The notes under the pieces are model-generated. The model saw only the letters and a program-made list of their open reading frames with translations, had not been told where the DNA came from and ran no database searches. Shown piece after piece: positions 1-10,014 of a stretch of DNA of 64,000 bases. Source of the DNA: Sphingobium sp. AS12 (lineage in GTDB: Bacteria > Pseudomonadota > Alphaproteobacteria > Sphingomonadales > Sphingomonadaceae); assembly GCF_019097845.1 (NCBI RefSeq), contig NZ_JAHRGM010000018.1, forward strand, positions 17,511-81,510, read 5' to 3'. Position 1 is the first letter of the stretch. The number at the start of each line of letters is the position of its first letter. The position numbers were made by a program, and so were the translations under genes.

Positions 1-2
1 TC

Positions 3-602
3 GATGCACAGGCTGCTCTTGCAATAGCCGCTGCGGGGCGTTCCACAGGTGCCCAGGCCGCCTTCTCTGCACTCGTTGCGGATGCGCGTAGTATCGGCAA
101 CATCGTCGCTCTGATCGAGGAGATTGCGCGACAAACCAATCTACTGGCTCTGAACGCGACTATCGAGGCTGCACGTGCTGGCGCGGCAGGTAGCGGATTT
201 GCCGTCGTAGCGGTCGAGGTGAAGACTTTGGCCGGGCAAACGCAGCGTGCAACGGGTGATATTGCACGACGTGTAGCGGCGATTCAGGAGCGTGTCGCCG
301 ACGCGGTTGAAAGCGTGTCTGCTGTAGTTGGCCATGTCGACGAGGTCGCGGGAATAGCGGGTGCGGTGACTGCAGCGGTGATCGAGCAGCAGCGCGTGGC
401 CGCTTTGATTGGACTCTCTGCCGATGAAACCGCCGATGGAACCGAAAGCCTGCATACCGATGTAGCCGACACCGCGCGGCGGGCCGAACGGACGCGTTTA
501 CTCACCGCCGATGTTGCTGATGCGACCAGCCTGATTGTCACGCGCGCGACCGCCTTGGGACATGCAACGGAACAGCTATTGTCCGAATTGCGCGCCGCTT
601 AA
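3..602 (+). CDS. Methyl-accepting chemotaxis protein, C-terminal part (5' truncated by window)
   Basis: The reading frame is already open at the window edge and stops at 600-602. The first third carries the chemoreceptor signalling hairpin tip, with [20 protein letters not shown] and then [16 protein letters not shown], the segment that contacts CheA and CheW in MCPs. The rest is the returning coiled coil, rich in Ala, Thr and Val, ending SELRAA without a CheR/CheB-binding pentapeptide. The tip reads [14 protein letters not shown] where most receptors have GE-GRGFAVVA-EVR, so it is slightly divergent. The sensory domain and any membrane segments lie outside the window, so its ligand and whether it is a soluble or membrane receptor cannot be told. 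Confidence 0.9.
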   Translation, partial: DAQAALAIAAAGRSTGAQAAFSALVADARSIGNIVALIEEIARQTNLLALNATIEAARAGAAGSGFAVVAVEVKTLAGQTQRATGDIARRVAAIQERVADAVESVSAVVGHVDEVAGIAGAVTAAVIEQQRVAALIGLSADETADGTESLHTDVADTARRAERTRLLTADVADATSLIVTRATALGHATEQLLSELRAA

Positions 603-951
603 AACTGAATCGCCAATTCAGACGTGCGTCATGACATTTCGTTTTGGAGCAAGGCGGCCTTTGCGACCACCACCCTCTCATCACGCTCGACAAGTTGCGC
701 AAGGCTAGGAAATTCTACAGAGTTGCATGGCGAATGTATGAGATGAATGCGATTGTCGCGAGAGGGTGACCGTAACCGGTCTGCCGTCGACCCATTACAG
801 CCATTTACGGTAGAAATTCGCTTTCCAGATAGCCGACAGTCGCTTTTTTCATTGTGAATGACAAAGTCCGTCACCGCTAACCGTTGCTTTATGGAACTGT
901 CGCCATTCAAGATCGTCAATATCGATCAGCAGACGATGGACCGCAAATATT
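603..951. other. Intergenic stretch with no convincing gene
   Basis: No convincing coding frame is seen. A minus-strand frame (629-919) ends in a protein-like stretch (AQLVERDERVVVAKAALLQNE), which could be a gene remnant, but the frame upstream of it looks random. I could not identify a family. Confidence 0.4.
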
Positions 952-1446
952 ATGACTCATGAGACGGACAAGGCATGGATGGAGCAGGCTATCAAGCTGG
1001 CAATGAGCAAAGGCAAATCTCCCCAGGATACGCCGATTGCAGCCATTATTGTGCTGGATGGAAAAATTCTCGCACGAGCAATCAACCAAACAGAGGAGCT
1101 ATGTGACGCTACTGCACACGCGGAGATGATGGCATTCAGGAAAGCCGGCAAAGTGCACGGCGACATGGATCTGAGGGGGGCCACTCTCTATTCTACCCTA
1201 CAGCCGTGTGGGATGTGCACGATGGCATCTGTCTGGGCAAAGGTCGGGCGCATTGTCTACGGCGCGGGGCGGGACGATGTACACCGTATGTATTTCGAAG
1301 ATCGTCATCTCGATACGATGGATTTCATCAAGGATGCTTGGCGCGAGGATTTGGTGTTAGAGGGAGGCTGCCTAAAGAAACAATGCGCGGCTCTATACTT
1401 CAAGCCGGACGATGACGTGCCGATCGAGATGCAAGGTAACATATAG
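952..1446 (+). CDS. Nucleoside/nucleobase deaminase (CDA fold, guanine deaminase-like)
   Basis: A 164-residue protein of the zinc-dependent cytidine deaminase superfamily. The zinc and catalytic motif is H56-A57-E58 (AHAEMMAF), and the two zinc cysteines are in P85-C86-G87-M88-C89. Family knowledge: HAE plus PCxxC enzymes deaminate guanine, cytosine, adenosine in tRNA or related bases. The C-terminal pattern (GRIVYGAGRDDVHRMYF) is closest to guanine deaminase/nucleoside deaminase members rather than TadA, but substrate is inferred only. Length is normal for the family. The ATG at 952 gives the usual short lead before helix 1. It stands alone, with over 200 bp on either side. Confidence 0.85.
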   Translation: MTHETDKAWMEQAIKLAMSKGKSPQDTPIAAIIVLDGKILARAINQTEELCDATAHAEMMAFRKAGKVHGDMDLRGATLYSTLQPCGMCTMASVWAKVGRIVYGAGRDDVHRMYFEDRHLDTMDFIKDAWREDLVLEGGCLKKQCAALYFKPDDDVPIEMQGNI

Positions 1447-1654
1447 GCAGCAGCAACTTGGCATGATTGCATGAAAACGTATAATTTGGGGTAGAGCGGG
1501 ACATCCTAGAACGACGTGTATCGGCGATTTTGCAACTTAGCAGCGGGAGGTCTGCCATTTCGAGAAACCAAATGCTGCACGGTATATTATAGAGAATTGT
1601 TTTCGAAATTTGGCTTAACACATGTAATATTAAAATTATGGTACGAAGATCTGT

Positions 1655-1846
1655 TTACAATTTTTCATTATCCGATTTTTCTTCAATCAGTCGAGCCGCT
1701 TCGAGTAGACTTTTGCCAGTTTCTGATGCGGCATACGCTGTCATGGTGACGGCTACACCATCCGGCCCATCCAGCAGGACAAGCCCTTCTTCCACGCTCG
1801 CCTTACCGGGCAGCGATTGAACACCGGAATCTTCTGGGGGTATCAT
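1655..1846 (-). CDS. Small conserved-looking hypothetical protein coupled to a Crp/Fnr regulator
   Basis: A 63-residue acidic protein with no signal peptide or membrane segment. Its start overlaps the stop of the upstream regulator gene by 4 bp (1843-1846), so translation is probably coupled. The middle (GLVLLDGPDGVAVTMTAYAASETGKSLLEAARLIEE) looks like one strand-turn-strand followed by a helix. I do not recognise a named family and assign no function. It was kept because of the overlap and its non-random composition. Confidence 0.6.
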   Translation of the reverse strand: MIPPEDSGVQSLPGKASVEEGLVLLDGPDGVAVTMTAYAASETGKSLLEAARLIEEKSDNEKL

Positions 1847-2589
1847 GATGTTGGCCTTTCGATGTCCGGGCGACCGGATTTATTTTCGATGTAGAGATAG
1901 GCAGGATTGAACTGGCCCCTGCGGGCCAGAACCTCGACGTCGAGAATTTCCACTAGCGAGGAGCGAAAGATGCACAACCGCTCTTCCCGTAATTGCCGCA
2001 GCACGCGATTGGCGTGGACACTCGTTATACCGCAGATTTCCGAAATATCCGCCTGCGTTATTCCCAGGGCAAAACGCGTTCCATCGCTGAGGCCGGCTGA
2101 AACCAGCCGGACATTGGTTTCGGACAGAAAATGCGCCACGCGCCCGACCGCATCCAGCCGCCCCAGGCGGAATAGCCACGCCCGATGCATCGCCGCGTCG
2201 AGGAGCGTAGAGAACCACAGCTTGCGTGTGAGTTCGGGCATTGCCGCATTAATCTCGTCCAGCGCCTTGTGCGGAATGACCGCAATTGTGGCTGCTGTCA
2301 GGCTGGCGACATCATGATCCAATATTTTGAGCGGGTAGGCGTGCAAGTCCAGAAAATCCCCTGGCACTTGCACGGCGACGAGTTGGCGCATCCCTTCCCG
2401 ATCGTCCAGATAGCGGCACATGAAGCCTTCCAGCAGCAACATGCTCACGGACAATGTTTCGCCAGCCTGTACGACAGTCTTGCGCGCATCTATCGTTCGT
2501 ATCTCGAAAATGGCTTTTTCCAGGACAGCGCGTTCCTGAACATCCAGTTCGACGCCGCGACGATCCCTAAGAAATTTGTCCGTAAACAA
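1843..2589 (-). CDS. Crp/Fnr-family transcriptional regulator
   Basis: A 248-residue protein. Residues about 20-130 form a cyclic-nucleotide-binding-like beta-barrel (TVVQAGETLSVSMLLLEGFMCRYLDDREGMRQLVAVQVPGDF), and residues about 160-225 carry the winged helix, with recognition helix region ITQADISEICGITSVHANRVLRQLREERLCIFR. There is no N-terminal Fnr cysteine cluster, so oxygen sensing through an iron-sulphur cluster is unlikely. It is transcribed divergently from the catalase gene, with about 260 bp between them, and could regulate catalase or its own operon. That link is inference from position. A small protein gene is coupled downstream. Confidence 0.88.
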   Translation of the reverse strand: MFTDKFLRDRRGVELDVQERAVLEKAIFEIRTIDARKTVVQAGETLSVSMLLLEGFMCRYLDDREGMRQLVAVQVPGDFLDLHAYPLKILDHDVASLTAATIAVIPHKALDEINAAMPELTRKLWFSTLLDAAMHRAWLFRLGRLDAVGRVAHFLSETNVRLVSAGLSDGTRFALGITQADISEICGITSVHANRVLRQLREERLCIFRSSLVEILDVEVLARRGQFNPAYLYIENKSGRPDIERPTS

Positions 2590-2851
2590 TATCGGCCCTT
2601 CATAGTGAAAAGACTTGGCTTTGAACTATAGCAACGGTCCGTGGCGACGCGGTATCCAGCCGCCAGAAATAAATCGCTATGATGCACATTAGTTTTGGAC
2701 CGGTCCGCGCAACTTGCTGAAGAGCGGCGGGTTATCTCCTCACAAATGTCGCGGGTTCCCAGTGATGATCGGGAATTCGCATTTTTTTCGATCATCACTC
2801 CCAATGTGCTGGACCTGCGTCCGGCACGTCTCTCGTGCATGAGGATGCCCC

Positions 2852-5029
2852 ATGGCCAAGTCTCCCTCCACCGTCGATAAAGTCTCCGGCGAGACGGCCA
2901 AAAAGGCTCCCCCAACTGCGCCCGCGGAAACTATTTCGAACAGCTTTGCCGAACCGCAGGCAGAAGGTGGCGAAACGCATCAGGTTGCAGGAGGGGATGT
3001 CGCAATCTTGACGACGGCACATGGCATCCCGGTCGCTGATGATCAAAACAGCCTTAAGCAGGGCGCGCGTGGCCCCACCTTGCTGGAGGACGCCCACTTC
3101 CGCGAAAAAATGTTCCATTTCGACCATGAACGCATCCCTGAGCGCGTCGTCCATGCCCGCGGCTACGGTGCGCACGGCTATTTCGAACTGACGGAATCCC
3201 TGAGCGACGTCACGCGTGCGGATGTGCTCCAGCGGGTCGGTGAGCGCGTGCCTGCCTTCGTGCGCTTCTCGACTGTTGCCGGCTCCAAGGGGTCGGCCGA
3301 TCTCGCCCGCGACGTGCGTGGCTTTGCCGTGAAGCTTTATACGCAGGAGGGCAATTGGGATATCGTTGGCAACAACATCCCGGTATTCTTCATTCAGGAC
3401 GCGATCAAATTCCCCGACCTGATCCATGCCGCCAAGCCGGAGCCTGACCGCGACTTCCCGCAGGCGCAGACCGCACATGATAATTTTTGGGATTTTATCA
3501 GCCTGACGCCCGAAAGCTTCCATATGGTCATGTGGACGATGTCGGACCGCGCCATCCCACGCTCGCTGCGCACGATGGAAGGCTTCGGCGTCCACACCTT
3601 CCGTCTCGTCAATGCCGACGGCAAATCGACCTTCGTTAAATTCCACTGGAAGCCCAAACAGGGCCTGCAGTCGGTCATGTGGAACGAGGCGGTCAAGATC
3701 AACGGTGCCGATCCCGATTTCCATCGTCGCGACCTGTGGGACGCCATTAACGCCGAGGACTTCCCGGAATGGGAGCTGGGGGTCCAGCTGTTCGACGATG
3801 CGTTCGCCGACAGCTTCGACTTCGACGTGCTAGACGCGACCAAGCTGATCCCGGAGGAACTGGTGCCGGTCTGCATCGTCGGGCGGCTGGTACTGGACCG
3901 GGTCGTCGACAATTTCTTTGCCGAGACAGAACAGGTCGCCTTCATGACCCAGAATGTCCCGCCGGGCATAGACTTTAGCAACGATCCATTGCTTCAGGGC
4001 CGCAATTTTTCCTATCTCGATACCCAGATCAAGCGCCTGGGCAGCACCAACTTCACCCATTTGCCGATCAATGCACCCAAATGTCCGATGGCCCATTTCC
4101 AGCAGGACGGGCATATGGCGATGCGCAATCCTAAGGGTCGCGCCAATTATGAACCCAATAGTTGGGGTGCCGAACAAGGTGGCCCGCGCGAAGACCCGGT
4201 GCGCGGTTTCACCAGTTACGCGCAGGAGGCTGACGGTCCCAAGCAACGGGTTCGCTCGGAAAGTTTCGCCGATCATTACAGCCAGGCGCGGCAGTTCTTC
4301 AACAGCCAGACGGCGACCGAGCAGAAGCATATCGGCGATGCCATCGTCTTTGAACTGAGCAAGGTCGAACGCCCCGATATCCGTTCGCGGACGGTCTCTC
4401 ACTTGCTCAATATCGACGCTACGCTGGCACAGACTGTAGCCGAAGGACTTGGCCTTGCCTTGCCTGAACCGGCGCAGGCAGCGCGCCCGACGATGATGGA
4501 CCTGCCGCCGTCCGATGCGCTCAGCATCCTCAAGAACGGACCGGACAGTTTCAAGGGGCGCAAACTTGGCATCCTGCTGACCGACGGTGCCGAAGCCGCG
4601 ATCTTCAACGCGCTGGTTAAAGCGGTCGACAAGGAAGGCGCGGTTTACGAGGTCGTCGCTCCCAAGATTGGCGGCGTAACCCTGTCGGATGGCACAACGG
4701 TTGCGGCCAAACAGAAGATTGACGGCGGTCCCTCTGTCCTGTTCGACGCCGTTGCCGTGGTGGCGTCTGAGGAGGGCGCTGCTTTGCTGGCAATCGACGC
4801 GGCCGCCAAGGATTTCGTCACCGATGCCTTTGCGCATTGCAAATATATCGGCCTAACCGCTGAAGCCCAGGCGCTGTTTGAAAAAGCGGGGATAGCCGAT
4901 GATTTGGACGAGGCCTGCCTGCCGCTGGCCACAGCTAAGGATGCCGGCGCTTTCCTGACTGCCTGCCGGGCATTGCGCCATTGGCCGCGCGAATTGGCGG
5001 TCGATCTGGACGCCCAGCCCGTCGCCTGA
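2852..5029 (+). CDS. katE: Large-subunit catalase (HPII/KatE type)
   Basis: A 725-residue monofunctional haem catalase, near the 753 residues of E. coli HPII. The core starts near residue 65 ([41 protein letters not shown]) with the distal catalytic His near residue 101. The haem-ligand Tyr region [14 protein letters not shown] lies near residue 388. The last 150 residues form the flavodoxin/class I amidotransferase-like domain found only in large-subunit catalases ([40 protein letters not shown]). It degrades hydrogen peroxide in the cytoplasm. The ATG at 2852 gives the usual Lys/Pro/Ala-rich N-terminal tail. A seven-gene glycoconjugate run starts about 76 bp downstream on the same strand. 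Confidence 0.95.
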   Translation: MAKSPSTVDKVSGETAKKAPPTAPAETISNSFAEPQAEGGETHQVAGGDVAILTTAHGIPVADDQNSLKQGARGPTLLEDAHFREKMFHFDHERIPERVVHARGYGAHGYFELTESLSDVTRADVLQRVGERVPAFVRFSTVAGSKGSADLARDVRGFAVKLYTQEGNWDIVGNNIPVFFIQDAIKFPDLIHAAKPEPDRDFPQAQTAHDNFWDFISLTPESFHMVMWTMSDRAIPRSLRTMEGFGVHTFRLVNADGKSTFVKFHWKPKQGLQSVMWNEAVKINGADPDFHRRDLWDAINAEDFPEWELGVQLFDDAFADSFDFDVLDATKLIPEELVPVCIVGRLVLDRVVDNFFAETEQVAFMTQNVPPGIDFSNDPLLQGRNFSYLDTQIKRLGSTNFTHLPINAPKCPMAHFQQDGHMAMRNPKGRANYEPNSWGAEQGGPREDPVRGFTSYAQEADGPKQRVRSESFADHYSQARQFFNSQTATEQKHIGDAIVFELSKVERPDIRSRTVSHLLNIDATLAQTVAEGLGLALPEPAQAARPTMMDLPPSDALSILKNGPDSFKGRKLGILLTDGAEAAIFNALVKAVDKEGAVYEVVAPKIGGVTLSDGTTVAAKQKIDGGPSVLFDAVAVVASEEGAALLAIDAAAKDFVTDAFAHCKYIGLTAEAQALFEKAGIADDLDEACLPLATAKDAGAFLTACRALRHWPRELAVDLDAQPVA

Positions 5030-5105
5030 TCGCGGGGTTTCAATCTCAATCTATAGGGATGGTCTAGCCCCATCCCCAGTCACGCGCATGACAGGATCAT
5101 ACTCA

Positions 5106-6260
5106 ATGCGGATCGGCATCATCGCCCATCTCAAACATCCGATTGCCGAACCCTTTGCCGGCGGGCTGGAAATGCACACGCATTTGCTGGCGCGATCGCT
5201 GCGGGATCGTGGCCATGCGGTCACGTTGTTCGCCTCTTCCCGATCGGAACCGGGGATCGGCCTGGAAGCGATCTGTACAGAAACCGCGATCCAGACGGTG
5301 GGTACGACAGAAGCGAGCGACGTGCCCTTCTTTCGTGAGCATCACGCCTATCTCAGTCTGATGAACGACCTGCGCCATCGCAATTTCGACATCATCCATA
5401 ATAATTCGCTGCATTATTTGCCCGTCGCGATGGCCGACAGCCTGCCCATGCCGATGGTCACTACGCTGCATACGCCGCCCTTCTGCTGGCTGGAGAGCGG
5501 TATCCGCCTTTGTGTGGCGCGCAACCATAGTTTCGCGGCCGTGTCCCGCTCGGTTGCCGCTTTGTGGAATCATGTCACCCATAGCGACGCGGTGATATGG
5601 AACGGCATCGACCTGCAAAAATTTGCGTTCCATCCCGAGCCCGCTGCAGATCCCTATCTGGTCTGGTACGGCCGTATCGTCCCGGAAAAGGGATTACATC
5701 TGGCAATTCAGGCAGCCCGGCTGGTCGGCCTTCCGCTCAGGATTGCGGGGCCAAAACTTGACGAAGATTATTATCGGACACAGATCGCGCCCGCGCTGGG
5801 CGAGGATATTATCCACGTCGGGCATCTCGCGCACGAGCAACTCTCCCGGCTTGTGGGTGGTGCGCGGGCCTTCCTCTGCACCCCTATGTGGGATGAACCT
5901 TATGGCCTTGTCGTTGCAGAAGCGCTCGCCTGCGGCGTCCCAGTCGCGGCCTTTGCACGCGGCGCGATTCCTGAAATATTGGATGCAACATGCGGGGTGC
6001 TTGCGACCCCGGACGACGTTTCCTCGCTCGCCAGCGCTGCGCTGTCGGCCCTGAAGCTCAACCGCAGCGCGTGCCGCACCAGGGCCGAACAAATGTGCGA
6101 TGCCGAACGCATGGTCGATAATTATGAAGCGCTTTATCTGCGGCAGATCGACAGGGCTGCGGCACCTTCCCGTCCCGACCGTACGGCGTCAATCCACTTG
6201 ATTCCCTCGACACTCCCGTCCCATGCGTCGCTAGACCAGAGATCGGCTTCCCATGGCTGA
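5106..6260 (+). CDS. Glycosyltransferase family 4
   Basis: A 384-residue retaining GT-B glycosyltransferase. The N-terminus has the acceptor-domain start MRIGIIAHLKHPIAEPFAGGLEMHTHLLARSLRDRGHAVTLF. The donor-domain motif is VWYGRIVPEKGLHLAIQAARL, and the nucleotide-sugar loop is PMWDEPYGLVVAEALACGVPVAAFARGAIPEIL, with the conserved E-x7-E spacing. The frame is open from an ATG at 5088, but AGGA at 5092-5095 fits a start at 5106 better and gives the standard family N-terminus. It is first in a run of seven overlapping genes ending at 11449. The sugar and acceptor are unknown. Confidence 0.88.
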   Translation: MRIGIIAHLKHPIAEPFAGGLEMHTHLLARSLRDRGHAVTLFASSRSEPGIGLEAICTETAIQTVGTTEASDVPFFREHHAYLSLMNDLRHRNFDIIHNNSLHYLPVAMADSLPMPMVTTLHTPPFCWLESGIRLCVARNHSFAAVSRSVAALWNHVTHSDAVIWNGIDLQKFAFHPEPAADPYLVWYGRIVPEKGLHLAIQAARLVGLPLRIAGPKLDEDYYRTQIAPALGEDIIHVGHLAHEQLSRLVGGARAFLCTPMWDEPYGLVVAEALACGVPVAAFARGAIPEILDATCGVLATPDDVSSLASAALSALKLNRSACRTRAEQMCDAERMVDNYEALYLRQIDRAAAPSRPDRTASIHLIPSTLPSHASLDQRSASHG

Positions 6261-7188
6261 CACCATCGCCATGACCCTGTGCGTCTGCGTCCCGGCGCGG
6301 AACGAGGCAGCGCGGTTGCCGATATTGCTGGATGCGCTGGCGATGCAGGACTGGCCCGGTGCGCTTCCAGTTGTGATCGCCATCAACAACAGCACTGATG
6401 ATAGCCGCGCCGTTGCCGACGCTGCCTGTCATCGTCATGCCGGACGGCTCGACGTCCACATAGTCGAACGCACTTTCGCGCCGGAACAGGCGCACGCCGG
6501 ATCAGCCCGGCGGATCGCGATGGACACAGGCCTTGGCATTCTGCCCGCGCTGGACAACGCTGCCCTTGTCAGTACGGACGCCGATAGCCGCCCACCCAGA
6601 GACTGGTTGCATAATATCGCGACTGCCTTTTCGCGTGGTGCCGACATGGTTGGCGGCCGGATCGACATCGATAGCGATGAACCTCTGCCACCGCCCGTGC
6701 ATCGGCTGCGCACGGCATGGGACGAATATTGGGCCGCCGTCCGTGCCATTGAGGATGCGATCGATCCTCTGCCCTGGGATCCCGCGCCCCGCCACGGCGA
6801 TCATACCGGCGCATCGCTCGCCATCCGGGCAGAGCTTTATCTGGCCTGCGGCGGCGTTCCGGCCATAGCGAGCGGAGAGGACCGCGCACTTGTATTGGCG
6901 GCGCTTGCCCGCGGCGCGCGCCTTGTTCACCCCGTCACGGTTTACACTCGCGTCTCGCCGCGTCTTGAGGGACGCGCGGAAGGCGGCATGGCAGTTGCGA
7001 TGCACACGCTGTTCGAAAGCGCCGAAAATGACATCTCGCCCATGGCACCTGCCTTCACCCACTGGAGAGAGCGAGCGCACTGGCGCAAGCAATTGCGTGC
7101 GCGGCCCGATGGCGCTGCTTTGATCGCCCGTCAGGAACCGTTACTGCCTCCGATGCCGCACGACATGATGCTGGAACTCCAGCCATGA
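6253..7188 (+). CDS. Glycosyltransferase family 2-like protein
   Basis: A 311-residue GT-A enzyme. It opens with CVCVPARNEAARLPILLDALAMQ, the usual GT2 nucleotide-binding start. It continues with the DxD-like segment STDADSRPPRDWLHNI and a later acceptor-binding segment HTGASLAIRAELYLACGGVPAIASGEDRALVLAAL, with the catalytic-base ED. It overlaps the GT4 gene by 8 bp and the next gene by 4 bp, so the genes are probably translationally coupled. No membrane segments are seen, so it should act in the cytoplasm. Substrate is unknown. Confidence 0.85.
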   Translation: MADTIAMTLCVCVPARNEAARLPILLDALAMQDWPGALPVVIAINNSTDDSRAVADAACHRHAGRLDVHIVERTFAPEQAHAGSARRIAMDTGLGILPALDNAALVSTDADSRPPRDWLHNIATAFSRGADMVGGRIDIDSDEPLPPPVHRLRTAWDEYWAAVRAIEDAIDPLPWDPAPRHGDHTGASLAIRAELYLACGGVPAIASGEDRALVLAALARGARLVHPVTVYTRVSPRLEGRAEGGMAVAMHTLFESAENDISPMAPAFTHWRERAHWRKQLRARPDGAALIARQEPLLPPMPHDMMLELQP

Positions 7189-8228
7189 CCCGCCGTCCGC
7201 TCGGCTATTATGTCCATCATCATGGCGCTGGTCATCGCGCGCGGGCGGAGGCAATTGCCACCGCCATCGACTGGCCGATCGTCCTGCTGGGTACAGGGTT
7301 GGGCGCGGCAGGAATTGACCTTGCCGATGACCGACCCGTTTCCGGTCGCTTCGACGGGATGGACGACACGGCCTCACGCCCCGCCGCCCTGCACTATGCG
7401 CCCATTGGCCATGAAGGCGTGCGGTCGCGCGTGGCGCGGATCGCACAATGGATCGCAACGGAGCGCCCTGCGCTGATGGTCGTTGATGTCTCGGTCGAAG
7501 TTGCGATGCTGGCGCGCCTGGCATCGGTCCGCACCGTCTATGTGCGGCTCAACGGCGAACGCAGCGACGCGGCGCATCTCGACGCTTTTCGCGGTGCTAC
7601 GGCGTTGGTCGCACCGTTTCACCATGAGTTGGAGATGCCATCGACGCCTGCGTGGATCAGGGACAAGACACGTTATCTGCCCGGCATTACTGCCGCTGCT
7701 CAGGAGCATCCCCGGCAGGACGACCATATTCTCATAGTGATCGGTCGGGGCGGCCCGCCCGGCGATGGCGCAGCGATCGCACAGGCCGCACGCGCCTGCC
7801 CGGATATGCACTGGCGCGTCATCGGCCCCGCAACTGCGCCGACCGATCAACCCGCCAATCTCGCTCTGGCCGGATGGGTAGACGATCCGGCGTGTGAAAT
7901 CGCCTCCGCCGGGTTGATCATCGGCGCGGCCGGTGACGGGTTGGTGAACGCAGTCCTCGCCGCCGATCGTCCTTTCCTTTGCATCCCGGAGGACCGTCCT
8001 TATGGTGAGCAACGGGCAACGGCGCGCGCCCTGCACGCGCTGGGCGCTGCGATCATGCTCGAAACATGGCCGTCCCCCGACCAATGGCCATCTTTGATCC
8101 GTCAGGCAAAGTCATTGCCGCCTCACGCCCGCAAACGCCTGCACCATTCCCATGGGCTTGATGCAGCAGCAACCTGGCTCGCGACAATGGCTGCCGCTGC
8201 GGTCGATGAACTGGAACCTGTAGCATGA
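7185..8228 (+). CDS. GT-B glycosyltransferase, MurG/GT28-like
   Basis: A 347-residue protein beginning LGYYVHHHGAGHRARAEAIATAI, a glycine/histidine loop typical of MurG-like and UDP-GlcNAc-using GT-B enzymes. The second half has a donor-site pattern (CEIASAGLIIGAAGDGLVNAVLAADRPFLCIPEDRPYGEQRATARALHALGAA) like the GT28 C-terminal domain, in which G-x-G-x-x-x and the following P bind the nucleotide sugar. It overlaps both neighbours by 4 bp (ATGA). It probably adds one sugar, perhaps GlcNAc, in the glycoconjugate made by this operon. Donor identity is inference. Confidence 0.78.
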   Translation: MTRRPLGYYVHHHGAGHRARAEAIATAIDWPIVLLGTGLGAAGIDLADDRPVSGRFDGMDDTASRPAALHYAPIGHEGVRSRVARIAQWIATERPALMVVDVSVEVAMLARLASVRTVYVRLNGERSDAAHLDAFRGATALVAPFHHELEMPSTPAWIRDKTRYLPGITAAAQEHPRQDDHILIVIGRGGPPGDGAAIAQAARACPDMHWRVIGPATAPTDQPANLALAGWVDDPACEIASAGLIIGAAGDGLVNAVLAADRPFLCIPEDRPYGEQRATARALHALGAAIMLETWPSPDQWPSLIRQAKSLPPHARKRLHHSHGLDAAATWLATMAAAAVDELEPVA

Positions 8229-9340
8229 CCCTGTCCCGCCATCCCCGTTCCAGCATCGACACCCCGATCGTGCGCGCCGGGGCGATCACCTCCACCCTTG
8301 TCGCGCTCGGCAGCCGCTATGATGCCGCGCCGATCTTTCCGGTGGAAAGCATGAAAGCGCTCGTCGCTGCGGATCTCCATCGCACCTTCGCCCCGCTCGA
8401 ATGCGGCGGCGAGGCCTTTGACGATGCCGTCGCCCGGAACCAGTGCCTGATGACCGTCCTGCGGATCATTGGTCGCGCGGACCTGAGCGTCGGGCGGCTC
8501 TATGAAGGCCATGTCAACGCGCTCGCGCTGTTCGACTGGTTTGGCTCTCCCGCGCAAAAGGCCGATCTGGGGCAAAATCTCGCTCAGGGTGCCTTTTACG
8601 GCGTGTGGGCCACCGAACCGCAACCGGGCGTACAGCTACGCCAATCGGCACTGGATGGCCGCAAGTCTTTCGCGACCGGCGCTGGCAGCCTTACCTATGC
8701 CGTCATCACTGCGCAGCCCGAAGAGGGCGAACGGCGACTGGTCGTCGTACGGGCCGATGATCCCGCCCGGACCGACCTGTCGCAATGGCGCGTCAGGGGC
8801 ATGCGGGCGACCGGCAGTGGCCTCTATGATCTGACGGGCATGGCGGTCGATCCGTCCCACCTGCTTGGCCAGCCCGGCGATTATGATCGCGAACCCCGCT
8901 TCACCACGGGTGCCTGGCGCTTTACCGCTGTGCAACTGGGCGGGATCGAGGCGCTGTTGACCGAAATCCGGCTCGCCATGTCTGATGCGGCGCGCGCCGA
9001 TCCGCTGCAACGCGCGAAATTCGCCGATGCGGTTGCCGCGACCCGCACCGCCTATCTCTGGGTCCGCGAATGTGCGCTCAGGGCAGCACGTGACGATGGC
9101 GATGGCCCCGCCTTCGCCCGCATGACGCGCGGCGTAGTGGAGCGTGCGGGTTTGGACGTTATGGAACTGGCCGCCCGCATCACCGGCACGCGCAGTGCGA
9201 TTGACGGCGAACGGATCGACAAGATCATCCGCGACCTCAGCCTGTATCTGCGGCAGGGCGGACCCGACTATGCCCGCGATCAGGCTGCACTCGCCTGGCT
9301 CGACCATGATGCCTGGGGCGTGGAGGACGCATTGTGGTAG
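8225..9340 (+). CDS. Acyl-CoA dehydrogenase-family flavoprotein
   Basis: A 371-residue protein with acyl-CoA dehydrogenase layout: an N-terminal helical domain, a beta domain near residues 120-210 (GVWATEPQPGVQLRQSALDGRKSFATGAGSLTYAVITAQPEEGERRLVVVRAD...GMRATGSGLYDL), and a C-terminal four-helix domain. The segment W-A-T-E-P stands where FAD-binding (V/L)TEP is usual. Its place among glycosyltransferases suggests it desaturates or otherwise alters an acyl chain on a glycolipid rather than serving beta-oxidation. That is inferred from context. It overlaps the preceding gene by 4 bp and the next gene starts 6 bp before its stop. Confidence 0.82.
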   Translation: MTLSRHPRSSIDTPIVRAGAITSTLVALGSRYDAAPIFPVESMKALVAADLHRTFAPLECGGEAFDDAVARNQCLMTVLRIIGRADLSVGRLYEGHVNALALFDWFGSPAQKADLGQNLAQGAFYGVWATEPQPGVQLRQSALDGRKSFATGAGSLTYAVITAQPEEGERRLVVVRADDPARTDLSQWRVRGMRATGSGLYDLTGMAVDPSHLLGQPGDYDREPRFTTGAWRFTAVQLGGIEALLTEIRLAMSDAARADPLQRAKFADAVAATRTAYLWVRECALRAARDDGDGPAFARMTRGVVERAGLDVMELAARITGTRSAIDGERIDKIIRDLSLYLRQGGPDYARDQAALAWLDHDAWGVEDALW

Positions 9341-10014
9341 GCCTTTCTTTGTCGGCAAAGCCCTGGCGAACGCTGCGGTGGCTGGTCCTTGCGCCGCATC
9401 CCGATGACGAAACGCTGGGGGTTGGCGCGCTCATCGCGCAGACGGCGAAGGCGGGGCGACTGGCGGGTCTTGTCTATCTCACCGACGGGTCGGGCTCGCA
9501 TGAGGCCGCGCAAGGCCGGTCGGGGAAACTGGTCAGCAGCCGCAAGCGCGAAGCCGCCGCCGCCTTGCACCGCCTGACCGGTAGCCGCAGCCAGCTACCG
9601 CTGCATCTTGCCTGGAAGGATGCTGCTCCCGCTCCGCCGGGGCATCCGGCTTTCGACCGGGCTACCCGACGGCTGAGCGCCCTTTGCCGTCGCTGGCAGG
9701 TCGATGTCCTTGCCGTTACCGCCAGCCACGAACCCCATTGCGACCATCAGGCCGCCGCGCAGCTGGCCTATGCAGTGGGGCAACGGGCCAACGGCAGGCT
9801 GGTCGTCGCCGAATATGTCGTCTGGTCGAAAGCCCCTGATCCCCGCACCCATCGGATGCTGCACACCGCGCCCATGTTGCGCGGACAACGCCGTTACGCC
9901 CTGGCCGCGCACCGCAGCCAGCTTAGCGCGTCCCACGGTCCCGGCTTCCGACTGCCCGCCTCACATCGTGCCATGCCCGCCAGCGATATCCTCTACCTGC
10001 GGAGAACCAAATGA
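9334..10014 (+). CDS. PIG-L/LmbE-family N-acetylglucosamine deacetylase-like protein
   Basis: A 226-residue protein starting at a GTG inside the end of the acyl-CoA dehydrogenase gene. The zinc motif AHPDDETLG (PHPDDETLGVGALIAQ) and the later HCDHQAA (zinc-binding H-x-D-H) identify the LmbE fold. PIG-L enzymes remove acetyl groups from GlcNAc-containing lipids or thiols. Placed between glycosyltransferases and a NodS-like methyltransferase, it probably exposes a free amine on a sugar of the product. It overlaps the methyltransferase gene by 4 bp. Confidence 0.9.
   Translation: MVGLSLSAKPWRTLRWLVLAPHPDDETLGVGALIAQTAKAGRLAGLVYLTDGSGSHEAAQGRSGKLVSSRKREAAAALHRLTGSRSQLPLHLAWKDAAPAPPGHPAFDRATRRLSALCRRWQVDVLAVTASHEPHCDHQAAAQLAYAVGQRANGRLVVAEYVVWSKAPDPRTHRMLHTAPMLRGQRRYALAAHRSQLSASHGPGFRLPASHRAMPASDILYLRRTK

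Noticed and set aside
629..919. Minus-strand 96-residue frame near the chemoreceptor
   Set aside because: Only its last 27 residues look protein-like; no start signal or family match. Kept as a possible remnant note only.
2795..3724. Long minus-strand frame opposite the catalase gene
   Set aside because: It is antisense to a clear catalase and its translation is a composition shadow with no family features.
3830..4837. 335-residue minus-strand frame in the catalase gene
   Set aside because: Shadow of the high-GC catalase coding strand.
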